Of a stretch of DNA of 43,112 bases, positions 21,806 to 31,510 are shown piece by piece. The stretch is from Vitrella brassicaformis (Eukaryota > Sar > Vitrellaceae): assembly GCA_001179505.1 (NCBI GenBank), contig CDMY01000586.1, forward strand, positions 2,107 through 45,218. The letters run 5' to 3'. Within the stretch, counting starts at the first letter, position 1. Every line of letters begins with the position of its first letter. Below the pieces are notes generated by a model. The model was given only the letters and a program-made list of their open reading frames with translations, was not told where the DNA came from and made no database searches. The position numbers were made by a program, and so were the translations under genes.

Positions 21806-23722
21806 ATGTGGTGGAATTATTATGACAAGAGTTATGAGGACACCGGTACGCCGGACAAGGGAGAGGGTGCGATGAAATGCCCACAGACACCCACTCACTC
21901 TCTGTGTGCGTCGTGTGGCGGTTGTGTTATGTTGTGCTGTGCTGCAGGCGTGGCTATCGTCCTCTTGACGGCCGCTTCGGTTCAGGTGCCGGTGACGGCT
22001 GTGGGCGTCGACAAGATTGAGGCTCGATTCCCCCGGGGCACCAGCGAGGCCACCAAGCACCTGGCAGTGGGCGACATCGGCCGCACCATCGCCAGTCCAC
22101 ACGACGCGACCGCACTTATTCGGCAGCATGGAGCCGACCCCAAGATCGTGCCTCGGCTGCGGCAGGGCAGCGGGGAGGAAGGCGGACTCAAGAGTAATGG
22201 GTTCGCCTACTCGCTCCTGAATCTCGCCATCGACAACAAGTCGGACAACACCGTCGGAAGCATCTCAGCAGAGGGGCTACCTGATGGACTGCCGGACCAG
22301 CCCGTCGTCCTACCTCAGTGGCCCGACGGGCTGCAGGAAGGCATCCTCACTGCACTCATCGACGGCGGCGCTGACCCCACCGCACTCAAACCCCTTGAAG
22401 TGGCGATCAGGTTTGCCAACGAGGCGGCCTTCGACCTGCTTATGGCGCGTCACGACCGTCTGCACGACCAACCCGGATCTCTGCACAACCAACCCGGAAC
22501 TGACCTGCGTGGGTCGTTGATGGGGCTGCCCGAGCCGCTGTCTCCGCTCGCCTCCGACCAACGCCCCCCGCCCACCCACTATCTGAAGGTGCTCATGTCG
22601 ACGTATCAGCGACTCATCCAACGAGACCCCACCCTCGCCACCGATGGCCTCCTCGTGCACAGAGCTGCCTTCTTTGCGGGGGGCCTCTATCCCCAGTGGT
22701 TCATGGACAGCTACCTGGACCTCATCGCGCAGCACGGCGCCGAGATGACGGGATTTGACAGCGATACAGGGACGCCGCTGTACGTGGCGGCAGAACACGG
22801 CTCTCCAGAGGTGGCCGACTACCTCTGCCGCAAGCTGCCCGCTGACCAGATCGACAGACGGGGGAACCACCCTGCCTACACACCCCTCGGCAGGGCTGCA
22901 GCGGGGCTCGATTTTCACACCTCCTGCGAGGTCATGAAGAAGTATTTTGGCGCCAAGATTCCCAACTACAAGATGACCATCCGTGCGCTGCTGCGGGCCG
23001 GGGCCGACATCAACAGCATCCACAACCCCTATGACATACAGCAGCACCACCGTGAGCGCCGGCTTGTGCTGCTCGAGTATGCCACGGTGCTCAAGGAGCT
23101 GCCGGGTGCCGTCATGTCGGCGGTCAACAATGCCCTCGCCCCCCATCGCTCACTTGCGGCCCTCCTCATACCCCGGCTGGCCGTCGGCCCCCACGAGGCG
23201 CCCATCTTCGGCTGGCGCATCGCATCTTACCTCTTCGACATGGCTGCCGCCCGGGAGGCCATCAGTGAGGCCATCGGTGTGCGCCACAGCGTCCTGGCCC
23301 GGCGTGTGCGTGCGGCCGTCGAGCACTTCGTCCGCTCGGCAGTGTTCAGGGCCATCAGCAACAGGGAGGTGGTGGGCCGCAGGGAGAGTGTGGGCGGCGT
23401 GGTGGTGCGGGTGCCGCTGCAGTGCTTCGCCGTTGCCGATGGGGCCGACATCCGTCCGCCTCATGTGGTGCACACGGCCGGCCGTCTGGGGCTGCGTGAG
23501 GTGGTGCACAAGGCGCGGCGGGACGAGGCGGCACTGCATGGTGTGGAGGACGTGGCCAAGGGCTTCAACGAGCACCTGGGCGATGACGACTGCCAGTTTG
23601 CGTGGTGGCAGCTGGGCTGGCGCATCGAGGGCAGCAGTGGGGGGGAGTTTGTGTTGCTGGGGATCAGCTGACTGTGAGAGCGGGAGGAATTGATGTGTCG
23701 ACTCATGTCCGACCCACAAGAG
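21130..23722 (-). repeat. Right arm of large inverted duplication
   Basis: Mirror of 11018-13760. The strongest matches are 21190-21345 (against 13545-13705) and 23085-23720 (against 11020-11660). The arms enclose about 7.4 kb of single-copy genes. Confidence 0.8.
21806..23671 (+). CDS. Ankyrin-repeat protein, copy R
   Basis: Modelled as 21806-21845 plus 21948-23671 (587 aa), starting at MWWNYYDKSYEDT; further upstream exons cannot be excluded. Ankyrin-like units include LIRQHGADPKIV, ILTALIDGGADPTA, PLYVAAEHGSPEVADYL and TIRALLRAGADINSI. The segment between units carries a short duplicated phrase, DQPGSLHNQPGTD. The unrecognised C-terminal region (LPGAVMSAVNNALAPHRSLA ... GGEFVLLGIS) is nearly the same as in copy L. 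Copy L has extra residues where this copy reads KARRDEAALHGVEDV. The gene is divergent from the SAM carrier. Ankyrin repeats suggest a protein-binding role; nothing more specific can be seen. Confidence 0.8.
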   Translation: MWWNYYDKSYEDTGTPDKGEGAMKCPQTPTHSLCASCGGCVMLCCAAGVAIVLLTAASVQVPVTAVGVDKIEARFPRGTSEATKHLAVGDIGRTIASPHDATALIRQHGADPKIVPRLRQGSGEEGGLKSNGFAYSLLNLAIDNKSDNTVGSISAEGLPDGLPDQPVVLPQWPDGLQEGILTALIDGGADPTALKPLEVAIRFANEAAFDLLMARHDRLHDQPGSLHNQPGTDLRGSLMGLPEPLSPLASDQRPPPTHYLKVLMSTYQRLIQRDPTLATDGLLVHRAAFFAGGLYPQWFMDSYLDLIAQHGAEMTGFDSDTGTPLYVAAEHGSPEVADYLCRKLPADQIDRRGNHPAYTPLGRAAAGLDFHTSCEVMKKYFGAKIPNYKMTIRALLRAGADINSIHNPYDIQQHHRERRLVLLEYATVLKELPGAVMSAVNNALAPHRSLAALLIPRLAVGPHEAPIFGWRIASYLFDMAAAREAISEAIGVRHSVLARRVRAAVEHFVRSAVFRAISNREVVGRRESVGGVVVRVPLQCFAVADGADIRPPHVVHTAGRLGLREVVHKARRDEAALHGVEDVAKGFNEHLGDDDCQFAWWQLGWRIEGSSGGEFVLLGIS

Positions 23723-23935
23723 CGAAGACAGACAGTCGATAGACAGCGCGGAGAGGCGGGGTGCATGGTGGATGGGCGAGACACATTTAGCTGCATGAAT
23801 GAATGAATGAATGAATGAATTTCGACATGGATGTCGTAACTCATGATTGAATGCAATTACCTTCGTCATTGGAATGAAATGTCTTTCTGGAATATCAGTC
23901 AATGTCCATGGCTCCAACACATCAACATTCGGACC

Positions 23936-26102
23936 CTAATCATTACTAACATCACTCTGCCACCTGACCCCTCTGCCCCTCCCACCCCCCTCACTCGAAT
24001 CACTCTCCAGCACATTCGCCCCCGACCGACGCACGCCAACCGAGGAGGCACACACAAAGATGCCGTCGATGGCACTCAGCGACCTTGGCGGGATCGTCTC
24101 CTCCCTCATCCCTCGGCCCTCGACCGACGTGCAGGGAGGTGGTGGGCCACTAGGAGAGTGAGGGAGGGTGGTCGTGGTGCGGCTTCTCGAGTGCTTCCTG
24201 TTGATGCACGGCCGCAGCTGCTTCGGTGACCCGTCAATGAGCGATGCACCCGACTCAGCATTGGGCGCGCTGCCGGCCGCCGCGTCCCCAGCTTGCGTAG
24301 CCGACTGTGGGGATGACGATCCCGGGCCGAGTGATGGGGTTGGTGTGTGGGTGGTGGCGGAGGCTGGCCCGTCGACGAGGAAGGCCTTGAGCGACTCGAT
24401 CCAGTGGTCCCGCTGGACGTCGTCACGGAGGACCATGGGGTACGGGAAGGCCGACATCTTGACGATCACTGACTCCCCCTTCTGAATCTCCATGCGGGAA
24501 CGGCCGTCGATTGCCACCTACACACACGAGAGACCAACAGACATGCATTGTGTGCTGTGCGTCGTCTTGTCAGGTTGCTTGGCCTACCCATGCGGTTGCA
24601 CGGCTGTCGTCCGGGACCTTGATGCGGAGTACGCCCGAGTCGTGCAGCACGAGGGGGCGGAAGGAGGGGAAGTGGGGACAGATTGGGGTGAAGAGCATGC
24701 ACGGCACCTGGGGATGCACCATGGACCCGCCAGCTGACATGCTGTAGGCCGTCGAGCCAGTGGGAGTTGCGATGATCAAACTGATCAACCAATACCACAC
24801 AATGCATCCACTCGTCTGCCTGTCTGACGTTTGGCCCGCACCCGTCAGCTGCAACGGTTGCAAAGAACTCTTCGTTGTAGAACGCATCAAGGTTAGTCAA
24901 GAAAGAACCAGGACCTGCATGACACACACACGATCAGACAAGGAAAACCGTGCAGGCTTTTTCCTCACTCTCCTCCTTGTGGCTGCCTGATCTGACGCAC
25001 CTCTGTCGACAACGCAGTCATTGATGGCGCTCAACTCGTGCTTAATCACGTCACGTGAGTCAACCAGCATCACCTCTGCACACACAGACACGTAGCGGTG
25101 CATCACATCCCTCCCGGCTTGCTCACTGAGTCTGCATCTGAGGCATATGGAGAAGCCAGAGTGGACCATCCGCCGCAGCACCGCCTTCATCTCAGACACT
25201 TCAAAATGAGTCAAGTAACCCAACGAACCCTGCAGCAAGCCAAACACACACACAACGCACAACGTCCGTCATGCGGGGCCTGTCGGTACCATGGAGAATC
25301 CGACGACGGGCGGTACGACATTGGTCATGAGGTGTGATGCCCAGAGCATGGTGCCGTCGCCCCCCAGTGCGACCACAAAGTCGATGTGGTTCCCCAGCTC
25401 CTCGGGAGGACCCTCCTCCTCGTGCCACGTCTTGACCATCATCGCACCCTGACACACGCACAGTGCGGATGCGGGTCGTGCTGTGTCTGGGTGTAGTGGT
25501 ATACCGCTGAGACGAATTTGTCTGAGGCGGTGGGCTCGACGATCACCTGCAGGCCAAGCTCCTCCGACAAAAACCTGACGAGCAAAGGCCGCATATGACA
25601 TGCACGTACGTACCATCGTATCAACGGCTGATCTCTCTCCCCACTGGTGCTTCTCTCACACTGCAAGTTCGACTGCCACTTTGGTCATGCTTGGTGAGTT
25701 GATGCGCTTAATCATGAGCACCCGCTGGGGCTTCTCCTTGAAGGTGCGGTAAATGTTGCCCGTCTGCGCACGCGGCAAGTGGTCCATCCTGCAGCCAACA
25801 AAGCGGCAAACGTAGTGTCTGTCCGCGCCCGGGTCGGTGTGTAGGTCAGCTCACTCGAGGTTGTGTCCATCGGCGGCATCATCGGTCTGCCTGTAGATGC
25901 GGATGACGCTCTTGGCAGGCGACTCGGGCACATGGTCAGAGTCCGCTGGCGACGGCTCCTGCCGCTCAGTCCACACGGCGGGAGTGATCCCAGCTCCCGA
26001 ATTGAGCCCAGTGCCCGTCGTGCCACCAATGGAGGCGTTGCCACCAGGTGTCTGGCTATCCTTCGGCTTCCCGCTCGCAAAGATGCTGGGATTCGTGGAC
26101 AT
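23936..26102 (-). CDS. NAD kinase
   Basis: Nine exons: 25855-26102, 25660-25788, 25505-25574, 25290-25448, 25127-25229, 25001-25075, 24842-24914, 24588-24780, 23936-24517 (543 aa). It phosphorylates NAD to NADP with ATP. Signatures: LGGDGT (178-182 for GGDGT), GSLGYLTHF, the N-x-VVDRG segment [10 protein letters not shown] (N255-D256) and [21 protein letters not shown]-terminal strands [19 protein letters not shown] complete the fold. The usual NE dipeptide is ND here. The N-terminal ~85 residues are Ser/Pro/Gly-rich. A ~150-residue low-complexity C-terminal extension ends in [20 protein letters not shown], which is shared with the K+ channel at 33.4 kb. The 51-bp intron 25076-25126 is stop-free but not a multiple that preserves family spacing better than splicing; retention is possible. 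The 5' region lies in a repeat shared with the RBR gene. Confidence 0.92.
23960..24026 (-). repeat. 67-bp coding repeat shared with K+ channel gene (copy 1)
   Basis: Nearly identical to 33443-33509, same strand and same reading frame. In both genes it encodes the C-terminal phrase [14 protein letters not shown]-x-RGRGV. Confidence 0.85.
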
Positions 26103-26109
26103 GCTGACA

Positions 26110-26305
26110 GGAGAGGAAACCACCGTAGTAAAAAACGGAATGAATGTGACGACTTGTCTGCGCCGCCGCGCGATCCGGCTGCCGCGCGGAAGCCTCCATC
26201 GCTGAGTGGCTGAAATGCGTCCATTCAATCCCGAACTCGGGATCGCTTCTTGAGCTCGCAAAGTGGCCCGGGCTGGGGAGCTCGTGTTTATGGTTGCTCC
26301 ATCAC
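26110..26305 (-). repeat. ~200-bp shared 5' element, NAD kinase copy
   Basis: The reverse complement closely matches 31318-31510. It lies just upstream of the NAD kinase ATG. It contains TTGCGAGCTCAAGAAGCGAT, then a palindrome that is perfect in the other copy (ATCCCGAATTCGGGAT) and off by one base here. An ATG (26224) follows, which would open an upstream reading frame overlapping the main start (MDAFQPLSDGGFRAAAGS). Confidence 0.85.
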
Positions 26306-26594
26306 TCGTGGCTTTTCCCCCACAGGCGTGGAGCAGAGAGATATCTATGGAGCCATTGACTCATGGACTACAACTGATCGTCGTTGAACTATGTCTACAC
26401 ACACATGTAAACTGGCTCTCATCTGTGCCTGTAGGCAGATTATCCGTCTGGCTCACATTATCTGTATGTCTTTCTGTCTGACAGTGTCTGTGCGGACACT
26501 CCACATCGCGCCGATCACACACACACACACACACACGCACACACAGGGCTCACATGGCGCATGACTAAAGGCAGAAATGGCATGCAGCCTTCAA
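26306..26594. other. Gene-free interval
   Basis: This spans the 5' flank of NAD kinase to the stop of the TLDc gene. It includes a (CA)n run at about 26516-26546. No gene seen. Confidence 0.5.
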
Positions 26595-29500
26595 TCAATC
26601 TGACCTCTCCTCCACACAAAGGACCTCCAAATCGTCGGCCATAAAGTCCTTACTGCCCCCAAACACAGCTTTGCCATGCATATCTCTCGGCCCCACATAG
26701 CCCTCAGGTACATCATACCTGCCGACGAACTGACGGCAGCTGTACATGTCAGCCGCAGCACCACATCCCAGCCACAACCTCGCACCGATCCACAGCTTCG
26801 CTCGCCCATAAACTGTCCCCTCCCGCCCGGCCACCCGCACTCTCCGCCCGCCTATCATCTTGGTCGGTTGTTTAAAGTGGCCACTCAACGAGAAATGCCA
26901 CACATCGCAGTCGTAGATGTTCTCGCCTGTTGGGTCGTCTGGCGGCTTGATGCGGCCGCTCACGTAGGCGCCGAACACGTAGGCATTTTTCTTGACAACA
27001 AACACCAGCTCGCTCTCATCGCCCACACAACCGAGGAACTTGCCATACGACGGCCCATCGCGAGTCGCCCTGTAAAGACGACGAGAGAGAGGCCCATGCA
27101 GATGAGCATGAGTCCAGGACAAGCGCACCTGTAGATGAGCTTCAGTCTCCTTCCACTTGCCTCTCCAAGGAAGTGATAGAGTGCCGCAGACGTGAGGGCA
27201 TCGAAAGTTGCGCCCTGGATCATCTGCAATGACAGCAGACCACCAATGCCGCTCTCTCTCTCACTGATATGTGTATGACCTTAAGTGAGAGTAGTGACCG
27301 GTATTGGACACCAATGACTTCCAATTCATCGGCCATAAAGCCCTTACTGCCCCCAAACACAGCATAGCCATTCTCATCCCTCACCCCCACATAGCCCTCA
27401 GGCAGGCAGGCATGTCCGTCAGGGATGAAGTGACAGCAGCTGAGCATATCAGCAGCGGCGCCACCCTCACAGCCCAAACCCAGGCCAGCACCACCACCGA
27501 ACAGGCCCCCGATCCACAGCTTCACCCCACCCCACACTGTGCTCTCCCGCCCAATGATTTTGATGGAATGCCGGCCTTCCATCATCTTGGTCGGCTGTTT
27601 GAAGTGGCCACTTAAGGAGAAATGCCACACATCGCAGCTGTAAAACCACGCCTCCGTCTCATCGTCACTGTGATGTGGGATTGCGCCGCTCATGTAGGCG
27701 CCGAACACGTAGGCATTTTTCTTGAGAACAAACACCAGCTCGCTCTCATCGCCCACACAACCGAGGAACTTGCCATACGACGGCCCATCGCGAGTCGCCC
27801 TAACACGACGAGAGAAAGCGTTAAGGCACATACTGTTGGGCCTGTGTATCGCACCTGTAGAGCAGAGTGAATTCACATTCGTCCGCCATGGAAGGCACGA
27901 GGGAGTGGAGGGCCGCAAACTCGGCCTCACTGTGGCCGCTGCCAACGATCATCTGCATGACAGCGAGAGGTGAAAGCAATCAAGGTGATGTGACCACATG
28001 GGCATTCTCACTCGCAATACACGCCCGTCGTCCCCGTATGTCTTCCTACGAGACCACACCTGCACACATCACACAACAATGCCATACCGTCTGTCTACGT
28101 GGGTTTGTTCCATTGCAGTTGACTCACGATACGCGGCGGCACCTCTCGGTGGTCGCGTGTGGGCGTCTTTTGGACCTCATACGACACACTGATCACGTCA
28201 CCATCATCCTGAAGGCAGAATGCATGTGTGCAGCAAGGGAATTGTTGCTCTGTGCATCTCTCTCACCTCTTGTATGTCACTCAGGCGATCGTCGGCAGTG
28301 ACGCTGAATGCAGGGTCAACACATGAGCCAGACCACACCTGCACACATCACACAACAATGCCATCCCGTCTCTCTACGTGCGTTTGTTCCATTGCAGTTG
28401 ACTCACGCCAGACGGCGGCACCTCTCGGTGGCCGCGACTGGACGTCTTTTGGATCTGGACCGGTGGCCCCCTTGGCAGCTGTTTGTCCGACACCGACGGT
28501 GGAAGCTGAATGAAGTACGGTGCTCGTTCGCCAACAGATAAGTGAGCCTTCTTCGCTTTCTTACGGGCGTGACGTTTGTTTGCTGTGATGGCTGCGATTG
28601 TGCGTCAAACGGTTGACCACTACCAGCAGCAGCAGCATCGGTGGTCTGCAGAACACGGGAAATACGCAGGGGCCTCTCTCGCTGCCATGGTGTCAGACCG
28701 CTTCTCTCACCATAGCGTCAGGACCGCGACTAATGTTCTCATGTGCTTCTCGCACCGCAGCTGACTCGCCAACCATTTGCTCCTGCAGACAGCAGAGAAA
28801 AGACGTGCACTAATTGCGTGCATCGTCTGACGTCAGACGTTGTTTTGCTTCCTACATGCTGGTCGCTGAGTCGGTCGCTTTTTGATGACGGTGGTGCAGC
28901 AGCAGGCTCGGCGCCCTGAGACGAGAAACACATTTGCTAAAAGTGCATGTGGATGTGTGGTGCGTACGTGTCTGCTCAGTCCATTCGTGAGCTCCTCTTG
29001 TAGTGGCTGGTCAGAGATGGGAGCAGGCAGGGGGTGTGGGTGGGGCGGATGCCACGGGGGATGGGAAGACGCTGCGGCCGCAGCCGGTACAGGCGCCTCT
29101 TTTCGGGGCTGCAACAAGCACCAGATGGGAAGTGCTTTGAGTACCTGATTTCTCTCTCACCTGAATGTCATCCGATGTGTCAGCTTCCGGATCGGGCATA
29201 CTTTCCCACCACTTCTGAAGCGCCTTGGCCTCTTCCTCACGTGTCATCTGTACACAAAAACATACGATGCTCACGGCGCTCGGTGATCCGATGGACATGC
29301 ACTCTTTTCTTTGCCGACCGGCATTCCATCGGTGGGTGGAACAGCAGCTGCAGCGGGATCGGCAGCGCGTGACTCAGAAGGCGGCAGAGAACTCTGGTTA
29401 AGCACGCATGAATTAATGAATGGCGAGTGTCTCACCGCTTCATGCCTACAGTGGTCTCTCGATTCACCTGGTGGTTGTCTGACGTGGCACTCTCCGTATG

Positions 29501-29914
29501 CTCTGCAGCCTGCACGCAGAGAGAGAAGCTGTCTCTGCGGTAGCCCTCCCTGCATGAGTGAGGTGATGCACAAACCTGTCGGCTATCGACTCTTGAATTT
29601 GTCAGACTTGGCGGACGCTCGTCGTGGGATGCCCTTGCCGGAGGTGAGATGGCTGCAGCAGCAGCAGCAGCTGGTACAGCACCAACTGCACCAGCCGCCG
29701 CGGGAAGGGTCTGACGATTCAGGAAAGCACGGATCGATCATTTACAAATCCCCTATGTCGTTGCTCTTTCCCCCACCCGCTCATATCTGTTCTTGACGCC
29801 ACCCGGTAAACCTACGTCTGCGGAACCAGCAGCAGCAGGGGCGGGGGCGCGGGTGGCTTGTGGGACGGCTGGCTGTGGCTGTGCCTGTGGCGGGACGGTC
29901 ATGGGTGGTGCCAT
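26595..29914 (-). CDS. Tandem TLDc-domain protein
   Basis: Seventeen exons close in frame: 29816-29914, 29576-29710, 29468-29509, 29319-29393, 29161-29247, 28968-29108, 28856-28915, 28711-28782, 28565-28645, 28422-28505, 28267-28338, 28143-28208, 28012-28059, 27855-27952, 27280-27799, 27129-27223, 26595-27069 (749 aa). Residues 1-~354 are Ala/Pro/Ser-rich with one helical stretch (REEEAKALQKWWESM). Two TLDc-like domains follow (355-560, 561-749), each starting LLYR/LIYR-ATRDGPSYGKFLGC, then NAYVFGAY and DVWHFSLSGHFKQPTK, ending AVFGGSK-x-FMADxLEV. TLDc proteins (Oxr1, TBC1D24, NCOA7) are linked to oxidative-stress resistance and V-ATPase regulation. Start MAPPMTVPPQ lies inside the last exon of the next upstream gene, so the 5' end is the weakest part. 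Exon 4 needs the GTCGGC donor to stay in phase. Confidence 0.82.
28012..28460 (-). repeat. Tandem exon-intron-exon duplication in the TLDc gene
   Basis: Introns 28060-28142 and 28339-28421 are both exactly 83 bp and almost identical. Flanking exon ends are also alike: VQKTPTRDHRE/VWS against IQKTSSRGHRE/VWS. Repeat distance 279 bp. Confidence 0.9.
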
Positions 29915-31113
29915 TGAAAGGGCATGAGTGGGGGGAAGCCGAACGGCATCCCTGGCGCAGGGAACATCCCCGGACCGATCGGAGGCACTGGGAAGCCTGC
30001 AACAACCACACACACAGACCACTCACACAGACACGATGCACACACACCGCCCGCCCTTGCTTGTTCTCTCACCTGGTCGAGGGACCACGTTGGCCAGCCC
30101 AGCCATGCCCATCCTCGGACGGATCTGCTCCGCCCCCCGCGCGGCCGCAGCAGCCGTCGCCTCGGCCACCTTCGCGTCCTCCGATGACGGAGGACGAGGC
30201 TGTCTCGGCCCAAATGCTGTAACCACACAGCACAACATCAACCCCTCTCTCAATGCCAGGCGCTGCTCTTTATTTCTTACTCAATGCATGGCCGGAAGCA
30301 GGGGTGGGAGGCACAGGTTGGTCTGGAGCGTTAGAGTGCTGAAGAAAGCCACAGATCCTTTCTTATCGAACAACAAAGCAATAATCTGATCTTGCCCGAC
30401 CTGATCAGATGCATCGTCCTTATCATCCTTGCGACACCGGTGTCTGCTCCATTCACCCGCGTCGAAATAATTTTTTTGCGCAACGGCGGCACCGGTCGCG
30501 CTGCTTCTCTGTCGTGCTGTTGTACTCCCAGGTGATGACGAAGGTCGACCCGTTTTTCAGGTCGACGATAGCGTGAGGTTCTCACGATGAGTGAGGCTGG
30601 TGTGAGGGCCGAGGCTGCGCGTCTTGAGAGGGCAAGCTGCAGACAAACGTGTCGACTCGCTCGCGGTCCTTTCGAGGCGAGCAGGCAAAGAGGATTGCAT
30701 ACAAGACGCTAGAGCAGTGCACTTAGCTCCTACCGGATTGTCTGTCCGACACGTGGCTCAGCTCCGCAAATCCAAGCAAGACGCTTTTGACAGCCGAGTC
30801 GTTGAGCTTCTTGATGAAGTCTTCGCGGACCGGCACTCGAAAGCCACAAACCTCCACCCATTCGCAGTGGTCCTTCTCCTCGGAATTCTTGACCTTGGCG
30901 GCAAGGCCTCTTTCCAGCCAGTTGACGATGTCACGCCACCGCATGGATTGCAGAAGCTCAAACACCTTCTTTGTGACGCGATCTTGTACTTCCGCCGGCG
31001 GCTGCGCCGATTGAGATGGCTAACCGAGGACACATGCACACACATACACACGTGTCGTGTGTGGTGGCTGTCATGTACCTGTGGTGGTTCAGTCACCTTG
31101 TAGCTACTGCGGC
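29899..31113 (-). CDS. Unrecognised protein with Ala/Pro/Met-rich tail (5' end unresolved)
   Basis: Exons that join in phase: 31079-~31113, 30734-31019, 30457-30580, 30281-30357, 30073-30216, 29899-29996. No start ATG was found upstream of 31113. The N-terminal part looks structured: VFELLQSMRWRDIVNWLERG, CEWVEVCGFRVPVREDFIKK, then IVDLKNGSTFVITWEYNS and RDRCRRCAKKLFRRG with three Cys. The C-terminal ~90 residues are low-complexity, with AEATAAAAARGAEQIRPRMG and GPGMFPAPGMPFGFPPLMP, ending WHHP. No known family is recognised. The splices at 30581 (acceptor GTGAG) and 30358 (acceptor GAAAG) are weak but are the only ones that keep all phases. Its stop lies 16 nt inside the first exon of the TLDc gene. 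Confidence 0.55.
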
Positions 31114-31317
31114 CGCACACACACAGCAGGGATCTGTGTTTGATTCCTTTGCGTTTCTTTTCCTGGTGGCTTACGTGAGGCCGACGACGCTGCCTGTGTT
31201 ATCAATCCCAACACGCCTTCTCAGTAAAGGGCACAGCAGATCTCCCAGACGGGCGGCTTGGGTGAACAAATCAATTCATGAAACACACGAACAGACGGCC
31301 TCACTGTCTCCCCCCAG

Positions 31318-31510
31318 CCACGAGTGATGGGGCAACCATAAACACGAACTCCAAGGGAGCCCGAACCAATTTGCGAGCTCAAGAAGCGATCCCGAATTCG
31401 GGATTGAATGGACGCATTTCAGCCAGTCAGCGATGGAGGCTTCCGCGCAGCAGCCGGATCGCACGGCGGCGCAGACAAGTCGTCACATTCATTTCGTTTT
31501 TTACGACCAT
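31318..31510 (+). repeat. ~200-bp shared 5' element, RBR copy
   Basis: Mirror copy of 26110-26305. It carries the perfect palindrome ATCCCGAATTCGGGAT (31388-31403) and the upstream ATG at 31408 (MDAFQPVSDGGFRAAAGS). It ends at the RBR start codon. The two copies are in opposite orientation but each is sense to its own gene. Confidence 0.85.

Noticed and set aside
21605-21830. Small gene between the SAM carrier and ankyrin copy R
   Set aside because: Two short exon-like stretches join to a peptide ending at a stop, but there is no start and no homology; could be chance.
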